Shown: piece after piece, positions 47,367-59,436 of the stretch
Numbering within the stretch: the stretch's first letter is position 1
How the letters are laid out: every line of letters begins with the position of its first letter
From: Paramecium sonneborni
Taxonomy: Eukaryota; Ciliophora; Oligohymenophorea; Peniculida; Parameciidae
Direction: 5' to 3'
DNA length: 64,000 nt
Assembly (NCBI GenBank): GCA_905182985.1
Contig: CAJJDN010000164.1
Coordinates: 86,981-150,980, forward strand
Position numbers and translations under genes: made by a program
The notes under the pieces: generated by a model
What the model saw: the letters and a program-made list of their open reading frames with translations, nothing else
What the model was told of the DNA's origin: nothing
The model's database searches: none

Positions 47367-48806
47367 TCACTAATCCTCTGCTTCTGTCATTACACTACAT
47401 ATTAAATTATTAATACTTTTTCAAATTATCTTTAACTTATTCCACCAGTAAATCATAATCTTATAATGCCACTCCCCAAACTTTACAAAAAGATTTAACC
47501 ACTAATTCAACATCATCATTCTTTCTCAATGCTAATCTTCCAACCTTACTAGGTCCAATTTTGATGTCAATATATAGAATAGGAATTTCTTTCTAAGGTT
47601 TACTTCTTTACAACATATCTGGAGGAATAAAAGCCATTCTTTTAACTTTTTCATATTTTTCTCCACTTGGTTTATGATTTAATTGAATTTCCTTTAAATT
47701 ACGTTAATCATTAGCTCTTCTCAATCTTTCCACTGCCTATCCATATCCATTTACACCCACTTATTCCATTTCAGGCATACAATTATTTATTTAAGGTTAA
47801 AATGAACATTAACTAAATTCCTATTCTTATTTCTCAATCTCATTCTATTTAATCTTCTCTTCAACTTCTTATCTCTTTTTCACTTTATACAATCTATCTA
47901 CAACATTAGGCTATTCTTTCTTTGATATTATTTGTGGCTTAAAAGTGCATTCTTTCATTTCCTTGGCTTCATATTCTTATTTCAATTAATTTAATTTTTA
48001 ATTTGATTTTTATTTCTTTTAATAAAGTTAACTTACTTTGCTATCTGTTAATCTCGAACATTCTACATCTTCTCTTTTAAAGGATTCCCTTAACAATGCT
48101 TCACTTATTGGATTTATACTTGGTTTGAATGTATGTGTTTTTTCATATGTGTCTATTAAATTTTATGCTAAATTTGCTTTTAAAAATCCTGTTTTTGCTC
48201 CTGAAAGTCTTGTTTTTTAATAATTTTAATATTCCTAACAGAAACTTTAAATTTGTTCTTAATCCATTTCTTTTTCCAATATTTTCTCTAAATAATCCTT
48301 CATTAAAAATGCTTATTTTTAAGGCTCCAAATTATTTGGGTCTTAAATAATTCTAAAAAAACAGAATGCTGCCTGAATATCAGCACGTTCTTCTCCTTAA
48401 GATATTATTGAAAATGCATTTTCATGTAAATCTATTTCAAATTACCTAAAATTAATAATTTAATTACTAACCTTTATGACTAACTGTTGAATCCCTAAAC
48501 TTCCATTTCATTATTTTAATCATATGATATTGCCTAAAATATATCTAACAATGTAAATATTCTTCCCATTTATAAAAAATTTATATAACCTTCATTTTTC
48601 TCATCTACTTCTTACATAATCTAATCTATAAATTTTTCAAATACTTCATTTAATTTTTACTCCAAACGAGTTGCTAATAGTTTCTTACTTGATTAACTTA
48701 TTAATTGTTATTCACTATGTACTTGCTTAGCATTTTTGCTTTATTTATTACTTTTTGAACATATTTGTTCTATAAGCTCTCTGTCTCTTTCAGATAAATT
48801 TATCAT
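47367..48806 (-). CDS. Hypothetical protein with repeated CTFxPx-type motifs
   Basis: 463 residues with two introns (26 and 22 nt). Helical N-terminus MINLSERDRELIEQICSKSN, then an EF-hand-like helix FIDQIMQEVDEKNEGYINFL. In the second half are tandem motifs HTFKPSIN, ECTFKPQI and QCSFQPQI separated by coiled coil; ends DNLKNVMTEAED. It shares the CTFxPx motif with its convergent neighbour 57 bp away. Its start codon is 2 bp from the start codon of the gene on the other strand. Likely a cytoskeletal or ciliary protein, by inference only. Confidence 0.65.
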
Positions 48807-48808
48807 TA

Positions 48809-49534
48809 ATGTTATTTATTATTTTATTTTTCTTAGTCAATATTATTAAAGCAGAGGAACAATTCCTCATCATAATCAACACAAATCTTGGAATACATGA
48901 TAATTTCGTCAATACTCATATTGATCTTGATTCAAAAGATATTAAAATATACTATTCCGAAATTATTGATTAATATCCTGTTTCTGCTGCTAGATTCGAT
49001 CATTTAACTTTTTACGATCAAAAATAATATGAACTTTACCAATCTGAAGCTCAGTTATCTAAACATCAATTAACATGCTTTGATTCAGATTACAAAAATA
49101 CTCAAATACTAACAGGAATTAACAATTATACAAATATTTTATCAGCCAATAAAAATATGTATTCAAATTCCACATTCATAGTACATTTGTCTTAGATAAC
49201 TCATAAATTCCATGCAATGGCTATGTTTAAGAATATATTGAACCTTGGATAACTATTTTACTGCAATTTGGAATAACCAAGACTTATTTTTATTTTAAAA
49301 TATTCTGTAAAATAGATTAATAACAATAGTAATCATCTTGAATTTATTCTCCTTTATTATACTTACTTCTGCAATTATATTGACATGGTGGGAAATAAGA
49401 AAATTGGAATAGAAGATGAGAAGAAGATCCTCATTTCCAAGAATTTTATAAAAATTATAGATCAAATGATTATTAATATTAAATAAAATACAAACAGTAA
49501 TAAAAATCATTCTAAAATTGTGATAAACTAATGA
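48809..49534 (+). CDS. Secretory-pathway protein, N-terminal part
   Basis: Uninterrupted 241-residue frame with a clear signal peptide (MLFIILFFLVNIIKA, cleavage likely before EEQ). The mature part has one Cys near LSKHQLTCFDSDYKNT and alternating hydrophobic strands; not recognised. It stops at TGA 49532, but the next gene 50 bp downstream on the same strand reads like the continuation of a large luminal protein, so the two may be one gene split by a frameshift, an unidentified intron or an error. The minus-strand frame 49295-49606 is a shadow. Confidence 0.5.
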
Positions 49535-49584
49535 GCCTAATTCTCCATAATATTCGCCATAATCACAATTAAATAAATTGATAA

Positions 49585-52376
49585 ATGATATATTTTTTAG
49601 ACCCAATGAAAATGCTTTAACTTAGAATGAGATTTTATGAATTAAATCAGCATCAAACAAATATAGATTTATTTTCTTTGAATTTTCAAGTTTAATCAAG
49701 AGGGTAAGGTCTTAAATTTTCAGTTTTAGTAATCTTAAAGAAATTGAAGAAAAAGATCTCTGGAGATATCTAATGAAATCAATACCATATAAATTAAAAA
49801 TTTCTTAAATTAGACAATAGAATTATTCTGTTCCAATACCATTAGATGATAAATTATAGACTGAAATTACATTGTATCCAATATTCTAAAAATCTCTTAT
49901 AGAGAAATTGCATCCATTGTAATTAAATGATTAAGAAATTTAACAAATGAAAAAATTAAATCTATTTGCAGATGAATATTTATGTTTAAGATCGATTATT
50001 GTAAATACTAGTTCCAAATTAGAACTAACAATAATTTTGAATTCTTTGAGTGCTAGTTTAAAGCACAAATATTAGGAAGCAATAAATTCTTTAATTTTAT
50101 ATTACTTTACTAATTTTCATTTTGAATTTGAATATATGTCATTACAAATTTCTAAGATGATTTATTTTAAAGAAAATTTAAGACATAAAAAAATTGCAAT
50201 TATAGGTTAAACATGGAGGAATTATTTATTATATTAATATTGTAGATAATTGAAATTTAATGTTTCACTTTTTCGAAGTGAAGCAGAACCAAAATATTAT
50301 TATTCTCCAACTTATTTACAAAACAAATTATGTTTAAAAGTATTTTAAAAAGAATAAATCGAATTTAGAGATTACAAAGCTAATCAAGATTAATCTATGT
50401 TTTAAAAATTAGCCAATATAATAGAAAATCATGATGAAGAGTAAGCATTTAAAATTGTTAATGAAGATTTAGCTTTATTTTTAGTATAAAATGCATTAAC
50501 CGAATTTACAACTGTTAAATAACTTAAATAACATCTTTCTAGTAATAATTTAAATTAAGCATTTCTTTTTAATAATGAATTTTAGTGGAAAGAATTTGTT
50601 AGAGATGTTAAATCTATAAAATCAATTAAAATTAAGAATAAAATATAAGTTAAATGTGATAGTAAATAATTTGAATTTGATTTTCTAATTTTTGGAGATT
50701 CCAATTAATTTATAAATTCCTTAATTTAGACATAAAGTATCATTAAAGATAATCCATCATTTGAACCAGAATTTATTCAAAGAATAAAACCCTAGTTTTA
50801 AGGATTAAAAATGTTATATACTACCAAAGCTATTTGTAAATTTACATCAACATTTTGGCCTTAAAATTATATTAGATAAGTTTTTTATGATAATAGTTTG
50901 ATGATTATATATGATTTTTTTTAAGATTCTTTATTAATCGAATTATAAAAACCATATAAAGAAGTTGTAAAGAAATTTGATTAACATAAAAGAGAGATTA
51001 TAAAAATACTTTAAGAAACTTTTAAAGATGAAATTAATCGTGAAAATACTAGATCAATTGAATTATTTCCTTGTGATTACTTCATATAAAGTGATTTCTC
51101 TTCTAATTAAATTTTTAAAGACTCAAATATTTATTTTAATTTACCAATAATTTTAGGAAATGGTATTAATCTTCTAACATAATCAATATTAAATGCTTAA
51201 ATGATAATACAAGATATTTATAAAGTCACATAAGATCCAGATTACTAAAAACTTAAACATGAAGAAGAAAAGATGATACTTAGTACATTTGGATTGAATG
51301 TCAATTTGAATTCTATTACATTACCATATGAGTTTAAAAAATATAATTACATATTGGCTTAAGGAAACAATAAAAAAATACATTTTTAATCTTTAGTTTT
51401 TTTTTAAAGCAAATTAACAGAAGAATCTATACATTATTTATTTACAATAATAGAAGATAATCTTTAAAGAAAAATCTATGTTTTAGTAGCAGAAGATGAT
51501 TAGAAAAATATCATAATGGAAAGAACTTTAGACAAATTATTTAATTATCTATTTAATATAGAAACTTCTTAGAAAGAGTTGTTTAATTTATATCATTATG
51601 TGAATCCAAAGTTTAAGTTTCCTAATATATATCCAGAGTTATTATTATAAGGTACTATTGATAATTATGCAACAAATGAGATGATTCATAAATAAGCAAG
51701 ATGCTGTATGGGTTCTCTATTTATTGGTTTAGAACATCCTTCAATTAAATTATTAAGAAAATCTATGAAATACCACAATGTTAAGTTTCCCTAATATTTT
51801 AATGATATTATTAATAAACCTATTGTTAGTGGTAAATTTGAATTGAAGATTTAGTTCGATAACCAACTTAAAATAACAAGAAGGTAATTTTAATTTTGTC
51901 ATTTAGATTTTTGAGCACTCAAAGGAATGAATACTAAATTTATAATATAGAAATTAATTAAAATCATGAAATATATGTGACTGAATTAGATATGACAGAA
52001 AAAAATCCTAAAGAGATATGGGATCAAATGTATTATTGTTTTTTAGATAAATATAATATGTAATTTAATTTCATTATGTATGTATAGGAAATAATTTTAT
52101 TATGAAATGATTGAATTTATTGAAGGAGAATTAAAAATAATCAATAAATTTAAAGATTGGAATAAAATAATCTAATCAACAGAATAATAAAGGTCCTTTC
52201 AACCATAAAGAATGTAAATTGCATAATCAGATCTTTTATACTCTACAATGAAATAGGATGATACTTTTGAAATAGTTAATGGAAAGTTATTTTATTGTTA
52301 AAAAGGTCATCTTTTAAATTTAAAAGGAAACGATTTTAGAAGAAATGAATTAAATTTAATTAAGTAGGGAATTTGA
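49585..52376 (+). CDS. Large hypothetical protein, probable continuation of the preceding gene
   Basis: 906 residues from ATG 49585 after introns of 20, 23 and 28 nt. Mixed alpha/beta composition, no internal membrane span, with segments such as RHKKIAIIGQTWRNYLLYQY, LNLFADEYLCLRSIIVNTSS and NLPIILGNGINLLTQSILNA. It starts without a signal peptide directly after a gene that has one. The architecture is reminiscent of the luminal N-terminal region of very large ER proteins such as UGGT, but no catalytic glycosyltransferase domain follows and the resemblance is weak. Ends KGNDFRRNELNLIKQGI. Confidence 0.5.
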
Positions 52377-52455
52377 CAAATATTTTTATATCCTTTTTAA
52401 TTAATTGTAGTTAAAATCTTAAAAAATGTAATAATAAATAATTTAACTGTTTTTT

Positions 52456-53741
52456 TCATTAATATTCTCTTTCTTAAAGACTTTTATTAGAATGATACTA
52501 AATAAAATAAATTAAAGAGAAATACCATTTCACTGATAGATTTTTATGATCCCATTGATTTAGTTTATTTTTACATCATTTTACCTGTTTTATCGTATTA
52601 ATCAATAAATTCTTGATTCTCATTCTCATCTTCAGTTTCTGGTTCAATTAACTTTATTTTTAAAGTATATTTACTTCTGAAATATGAATTCTTCTATCAA
52701 TAAATTCTTCATCTGGTAATACATCTTTAAAAATTCTCTTTCTATCTTCTAAATCCATTCCATATAGATTTTCTGCCTTAACAATATCTTCTGGTGGAAC
52801 TTAGACTCCATCTAAATTTCTTAAACCAGGTAATTTGTATAAAACTTACCATCTATAATATCGTCTATTTTAAATTGGGTTATAACAAAGATCAAGAACA
52901 CTTAAAAATACTAAATTTTCTAAATATGATAATTCTTTAATCCTTGATATTTTATTATTTGCTATTCTAAGCTCTCTAACTGAGATTAGATCAACAATCC
53001 CATTTAAACTTTTGATTTAATTTTAAGATAATTCTAGTTTCCTTAACTTTGGTAATTAAGTCAAACCATCCAATATTGTTATTTCATTACCAAATAAATC
53101 TAATTCAGTCAAATTCATCCCATCTAAATTTTCAATATGATCAATATGATTGTTAGCCAATTTCAAAACTTACAAATATTTGTTTTTTTAAACTCCTTCT
53201 ATCTGTCTTATCTTATTATTAGAAAGATTTAAGTAACGAAGAAAACGATGACAACTGAGATCTGGAATTAATTCAATATCATTATTACTACAATCTACAT
53301 CCATAATTTATAATGGAATATGTCTTAAATAATATATAAAAATACTTTAAGTCCAATAACTTTGTCAATCTATTATTACTAGCTTTTAATGTAATTATAT
53401 ATTTTAATCCATTTAATGGTTTGAGTGATTTTATAGAGTTATTACTAACATCAACATGTTAAAGATGTTTGAACTTCTCAATACCCTAATGATAATTTAT
53501 GTTTAAGTAATACATGTAAACTAGTTAAGTCTAAATTATTTGCCATAAAACTTAAATAAGCATAATGTTATCCTTCAGCAGTTTTACCATATGTTGTTAA
53601 AGCTTTCTTTAAAACTTCTTCTGAAATTGGTTGCTTAACTTCTTTTTGTTTTCCAGCCTATTCTTAAGCAAAAGAAAAAGAAGAAAGTGAGACTTAATAA
53701 AGTTTTTCCTTATAAAAGGTGTCTTTAATCAAATGGGTCAT
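52456..53741 (-). CDS. LRRC23: LRRC23-like leucine-rich repeat ciliary protein
   Basis: 394 residues with four introns (28, 22, 23, 28 nt). The segment after the N-terminus, PISEEVLKKALTTYGKTAEG then HYAYLSFMANNLDLTSL, is the diagnostic LRRC23 lead-in. Eight or so SDS22-type repeats follow (HVDVSNNSIKSLKPLNGLKY, YLNLSNNKIRQIEGVQKN, ELDLFGNEITILDGLTQLPK, ELRIANNKISRIKELSYLEN), closing with the LRR cap VLDLCYNPIQNRRYYRWQVL and LRNLDGV. LRRC23 is a component of the radial spoke 3 head in motile cilia. Ser/Gln-rich tail. Confidence 0.82.
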
Positions 53742-53906
53742 TTTTATAATATTTATTAAAAATATAAAAATTAAACAACTTAATTTTTTTATTTAAAAAA
53801 TAAGTAAAAATAACAGAGCTTTTTTGAAGAAAATAGAAATAGCTTAAATTGAAAAAATAATGTAAAATTAATATAATTTAATATTTTATAAACAAAAATG
53901 ACTTAA

Positions 53907-55666
53907 TCATATTCTATTAACTTATTACTTACATAGATTCTTCTTGTATCTATCAGATTAAGAACATGATCTTTATTATTATATAGTATTGTTTGATTAC
54001 TACTCAGTGTTTAAGGAAAACAAGTCTTAAGCTTAGACTTAATTTGATTAAAATAAGTTTACAGGTTAAGCTGAGAAAAAATCTTTTTAATTGGAACTTT
54101 AATCATTATTATTAAATAAACTTACTGTTTGTTGATTTTGTTATTAAAATAATTAACTTTATGATTATGTTCCTGATTATTTGAAAAAATTAATTGATGA
54201 TTATTACTAAAATAATGATTCTGTTGTAGGCTATTATGAAAATAATGTTTATGTTGATGGTTATTATTAAAATAATGATTATGATGAGGGTTATTATTAA
54301 AATAATGATTAAGTTGAAGATGGTTATTATTATTATTAAAATAAAGATTATGAGATAGATTATTATTAAAATAAGGATTCTTATGGTTATTAAGAAGTTT
54401 ATTACTAAAATAAATTTTATTAGTTAAATAAATTAAAATTCTAATTTGATTATTAATTATTTTTAAAAAGATTGGGTTCTTAAGTGAATAAATTCTAATT
54501 AAAAAAAACATTTGGTATTTATGAATTTTAAGAAGGAAATTAATTATAAGATTATTATTGAATGGAATTTAAAAAATTAATTGGTTATTATTATGATATT
54601 TAAGGTGATTATTAAATCAAAGGTTGCTGAAATATATTCTATGATATTTATTTTTCTTATACAGGATTATTTGACCATGGTGGATTTAATAATTGATTCT
54701 AAATATTTTAGGTAAAAGGATTTTCATCAAGAATATATTTTTGTTCTAAATTTTAAATTTGATGATCTAGTTTTGTAACTATATTTCTTCTTGATTCTTC
54801 TTTATTTTCTATTACCTCTGGTTTTACCTATTCAGTTTTAGGATCTGTTAAGATTGGTTATTGAGATTAAATTTCTAATTATTTTTCCTAAAGATTTGTT
54901 TTTTATATTACTTAACTATCATTATTTAAATTTTCATTTTTTTGTGACAGCTTTTTATCTTAAATCAAAATAACTTATTTAGTTTTAAAATCTTTAGATT
55001 AAAGTTTATTAAATTAAATTTCTGATTTTTATCCTACAATTATATCATCATACCCACTTTAACTGACTTCATCTTTTTCTTGTAATTATTAAGATTAAGT
55101 AATAATTTATTTAGGCTATTTTTCTTGATCAAGATTGTTTTCAAAATTAATATCTGAAATTTTTGATTATAGTTCTTACTCTTTAACTATTTATTTAGTT
55201 TAGGTTAACTATTTATCTGAATCTTAGATATATTATGCATGTAAAAAAAAGGCTTTCCTTTCATCTTCAGGCTTAACTTTGATTAGTTCAAAAAATGTTT
55301 CTGACCATCTTGGTTTTGTTGCTTTATTTTCATTCTCATTAATCTTCTTCTTAAAAAAATATAATGATTCAATTATACTTCTTATTTATTTTATAGGTAT
55401 GAAATAACAGGACATCTCTAAAAATCATTTGCTTTAAATATGATTAAATTGTATTCTTTTAATCTCTCTAAAGCAAATTTATAAGAATTTAATTTATTTT
55501 CCTTTTTCTGAATACAAACAAATTTATTTTTGAATAATTAATCTGTTTTTGTTATTTTCTATTCAGTTTGATATTTTTTAGGTTCTAATGTAGATTTTTG
55601 ATTTTAAGGATTGTTTTAGATACCCAAAAAATTTTGAATACTTTTTCTCACTCTCTCAAGAGACAT
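53907..55666 (-). CDS. Gln-rich protein with SLFQQQ repeats (nucleoporin-like)
   Basis: 576 residues with one 29-nt intron. The N-terminal 90 residues are basic and folded-looking (MSLERVRKSIQNFLGIQNNP, ALERLKEYNLIIFKANDFQR, PRWSETFFELIKVKPEDERK). The middle is Gln/Lys/Glu-rich. The C-terminal 200 residues carry repeated phenylalanine motifs: NIFQQP, NLFNQQNLFQQQTSQ, SLFQQQ (at least five times, spaced by PSSQ/PSTQ/SISQ), TLFSQQ, NLFQSN and DLFSLN. Spaced LF motifs in a Gln/Ser/Asn-rich, charge-poor tail resemble FG nucleoporins, here with xLFQ in place of GLFG. Endocytic adaptors with NPF/DLF motifs are an alternative. The 129-residue standard-code frame 54122-54511 is the repeat read in the wrong frame. 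Confidence 0.6.
54190..54400. repeat. Imperfect tandem repeat coding for SLFQQQ units
   Basis: Six diverged copies of a roughly 30-bp unit (TTATTATTAAAATAATGATT on the plus strand plus a variable spacer). On the minus strand the unit reads SLF followed by Gln codons TAA/TAG. Confidence 0.8.
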
Positions 55667-55750
55667 TGAAATTAAATTTAAAATTATTCATTTTTAATAA
55701 AATTTTAATATGTATTATTATTTAATAAACCTAGATTTTATTAATCTACC

Positions 55751-58700
55751 TCAATCTTTTTATGAATTTTATTAGCTTTTAGATTTGAATAATCTGTATC
55801 CAGCATATAAAATTGCTGAACCAGCTAGAGCTGCAAATATCCCTTCTTTTGATTTAACTCCATTTTTCATAATAAATTAAGAAGCTCCAGCAGCTGCAGC
55901 AATAGACAAACCAAATGCACCAACTTCTTGAGGTACTTATTGAAGTATCTTGGATTAAGATGGATAAATATCTGATTAAGTTCTATTTAAGAATTATTGT
56001 TCAGCATCATTTTAAGGTTGTAGAGGTTCTGAATCTCTAAATTATTGAGTTGGAGATTCAGCAAATAAAGGAACTTACTTTTATTATTTCTATAATTAAT
56101 TTACTTAATCTACATGATATCCTTCAATTTAAACATTATCATTATGACTGACTTGAACAGGGTTTGTGTTTTATTCAGTATATAATTAAGGTTTTTATTC
56201 AATAACTCCTTTTTTTTCAACATTAGTAACTTCATGAGATGGTTAATTCATGATATGCGTTTCATCCAACTATTTAACATGAACTTTCTCTTCTTCTTAA
56301 ATTATTTGAGTTTACTATTGATTATCCTCTACGTCCAATTTTTATTAAGGTTCTGATGTAGCTTAATTAAAATTAAGTTAGATTTCTGTTTATGGTGCTT
56401 AAATAGCATAAGAGAACTATTCCTATTACTCAATGACTGATTATGGTTGTTATTCAATGGAATGAATTTATTAAGTAAGTACAGATTATGGATCTGGACT
56501 TGGATTTACTTATTAAATAAATTGATTGACTTCCAAGTTAACTATAGGATGTTCAAGAAGAGTGGTTGTCTATTATGTATTTGGAATTTCAATTTGAGGA
56601 CATTTTTCAACTTAAGTATCTAAATTTTAAGATTCCAAATTAATTTCAGGATGCTACTCTATTGAAACTTCTTAATGATTAACCAATTATACAGTTGGCA
56701 TAACTTCTAAGTAAACACTTTCATTTTATTTCTCTGTTTACATTTAAGACTTTTCAATAGTGATGATATTACTAAGATTCTTTTGAATTTCTACCTACAC
56801 CTAACTCTAAGTTTCAGTTTTTTATTCAAATACTTATTATTACATTTAAGGTTATTATTATAATTCTATCTATTAGTGTAATTCAACATGCATTTTTGGT
56901 TAAATTTCAATATTTGTTTATTCAACTTTTTTTTCCATTTTTTATTTTTAGACACTCTCCAAAATAACATCATCATTTTATTTCTTTAATTAGATTTATG
57001 GAGCACCTTCTATCATCACTGAATTATTGGTTTTCTCTATTATTACAGGACCTTAAGCATTTAAAACAACTTCATGTTATTAAATTTAAACAATATTATC
57101 TTACTTCTCTGATTTTTCAGTCACATCAGAATCTTCAATTTTTTATTTCTTCAATNACTTATTGAAGTATCTTGGATTAAGATGGATAAATATCTGATTA
57201 AGTTCTATTTAAGAATTATTGTTCAGCATCATTTTAAGGTTGTAGAGGTTCTGAATCTCTAAATTATTGAGTTGGAGATTCAGCAAATAAAGGAACTTAC
57301 TTTTATTATTTCTATAATTAATTTACTTAATCTACATGATATCCTTCAATTTAAACATTATCATTATGACTGACTTGAACAGGGTTTGTGTTTTATTCAG
57401 TATATAATTAAGGTTTTTATTCAATAACTCCTTTTTTTTCAACATTAGTAACTTCATGAGATGGTTAATTCATGATATGCGTTTCATCCAACTATTTAAC
57501 ATGAACTTTCTCTTCTTCTTAAATTATTTGAGTTTACTATTGATTATCCTCTACGTCCAATTTTTATTAAGGTTCTGATGTAGCTTAATTAAAATTAAGT
57601 TAGATTTCTGTTTATGGTGCTTAAATAGCATAAGAGAACTATTCCTATTACTCAATGACTGATTATGGTTGTTATTCAATGGAATGAATTTATTAAGTAA
57701 GTACAGATTATGGATCTGGACTTGGATTTACTTATTAAATAAATTGATTGACTTCCAAGTTAACTATAGGATGTTCAAGAAGAGTGGTTGTCTATTATGT
57801 ATTTGGAATTTCAATTTGAGGACATTTTTCAACTTAAGTATCTAAATTTTAAGATTCCAAATTAATTTCAGGATGCTACTCTATTGAAACTTCTTAATGA
57901 TTAACCAATTATACAGTTGGCATAACTTCTAAGTAAACACTTTCATTTTATTTCTCTGTTTACATTTAAGACTTTTCAATAGTGATGATATTACTAAGAT
58001 TCTTTTGAATTTCTACCTACACCTAACTCTAAGTTTCAGTTTTTTATTCAAATACTTATTATTACATTTAAGGTTATTATTATAATTCTATCTATTAGTG
58101 TAATTCAACATGCATTTTTGGTTAAATTTCAATATTTGTTTATTCAACTTTTTTTTCCATTTTTTATTTTTAGACACTCTCCAAAATAACATCATCATTT
58201 TATTTCTTTAATTAGATTTATGGAGCACCTTCTATCATCACTGAATTATTGGTTTTCTCTATTATTACAGGACCTTAAGCATTTAAAACAACTTCATGTT
58301 ATTAAATTTAAACAATATTATCTTACTTCTCTGATTTTTCAGTCACATCAGAATCTTCAATTTTTTATTTCTTCAATGATATCTTAGGTTTTTAACAAGC
58401 AATTGCTTATTGATTTTCAGGCTCTACTTAAGGTTGATTTTAAAACTTTTGTTCATCAAGTTAACAAATCATTTCATTTTTAATGTATTTGTTATCTTAT
58501 TTAAATTCCTCATTTTTTAAACTTTCAACTTATTAATTAGATGTTCCATTAATCAATGGTTCCTTATTCTCTTATTTTTACTTTTAAGTTTCTTCTACTA
58601 ATTAATCAACTTTTGTGGTTTATTAATTTTCTTATTCTGTTTTTCCTGTTTATTCTTATTAATCGGTTAATAAATCTTATTATTTTTATTATTAAGCATC

Positions 58701-59048
58701 GTTAAACTATTATAATTAATCATTTTCATTTATTTCTTCTTTAGTTTATTCATCACTTGTCTTTTAAATTTCCACTTAAGGGTTAACTTATTCATGTTTA
58801 GAACTATTTAAATGTTATTCTTGTATTTAACTCTCTTAATCAGTTTATTAGGTTTGTTCTACAATCTATTCATTGTTATGTATTTAATTTTCTATAATTT
58901 AATTTTTACATATATCTTCAATATTTTCTTATTCTTATTATACATCTTTATTATCTAAATTAGGAGCTGATTCTATTTATTCTTCTTCTTCATTTTATTC
59001 TAACTTATTTTTACTATCTTTTTTTTGATTATTATTTTTTTTAGACAT
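55751..59048 (-). CDS. Gln/Glu-rich protein with C-terminal membrane anchor
   Basis: If the 1222-bp artefact (57156-58377) is removed the frame runs from ATG 59048 to TGA 55751 with 691 residues; with it the frame is shifted. Begins MSKKNNNQKKDSKNKLEQNE and is extremely rich in Gln, Glu and Val-Gln/Ile-Gln repeats (EVMPTVQLVNHQEVSIEQHP-like units of about 20 residues). Near the C-terminus a glycine/alanine-rich hydrophobic hairpin appears: VGAFGLSIAAAAGASQFIM and EGIFAALAGSAILYAGYRLF, ending SKSQQNSQKD, like a tail anchor for mitochondria or ER. No enzyme domain. About 85% of the chain looks disordered. Confidence 0.65.
55935..57155. repeat. First copy of 1221-bp assembly overlap
   Basis: Same sequence as 57157-58377; ends at n 57156. 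Internal to the Gln-rich gene. Confidence 0.9.
57156..57156. other. Single n: contig join
   Basis: One undetermined base between the two 1221-bp copies. Confidence 0.85.
57157..58377. repeat. Second copy of 1221-bp assembly overlap
   Basis: Repeats 55935-57155. Copy plus n equals 1222 bp, not a multiple of three, so retaining both breaks the gene; removing one gives a 692-codon frame. Confidence 0.9.
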
Positions 59049-59202
59049 AGTAATTAAATTAATTTCTAATCTTTTAAATCCAACAGATAAAATTTATACT
59101 AAAAAATATGAGTAATATTATAATATAGTGTATGGCAAGTAAGTTTGTTAAAGTGTCATAAACAATATAAATTAGATTTGATTTAAGGAGAGATTCCTAT
59201 GA

Positions 59203-59436
59203 ATGAATAAGGATTAAAGAAATAGCAATCAAGAAGGTATAGATGAGTAGATTAAAATTCTAAAGAAACCAATAGATCGATAAGTCCTTAGTATATGTAT
59301 TATAAACCTAAGTAAATAATATTATTATAATTAGTAATTTAAATATATTTTATTATATAGATTATTAGGATTAAATAGAATGAAAATATTAAATATGAAT
59401 GTATTCTAAATAATATTGTTATTGTCATAATTTTGA
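59203..59436 (+). CDS. Possible small gene
   Basis: A 77-codon ciliate-code frame starting MNKDQRNSNQEGIDEQIKIL and ending inside the 3' end of the convergent dehydrogenase. Two intron-like stretches ending in TAG lie inside, so the true structure may differ. No homologue recognised; it may be chance. Confidence 0.25.

Noticed and set aside
54122..54511. 129-residue minus-strand frame rich in Asn and His (YFNNN repeats)
   Set aside because: It is the SLFQQQ repeat of the real minus-strand gene read in another phase; the ciliate-code frame covers 576 residues with a coherent protein.
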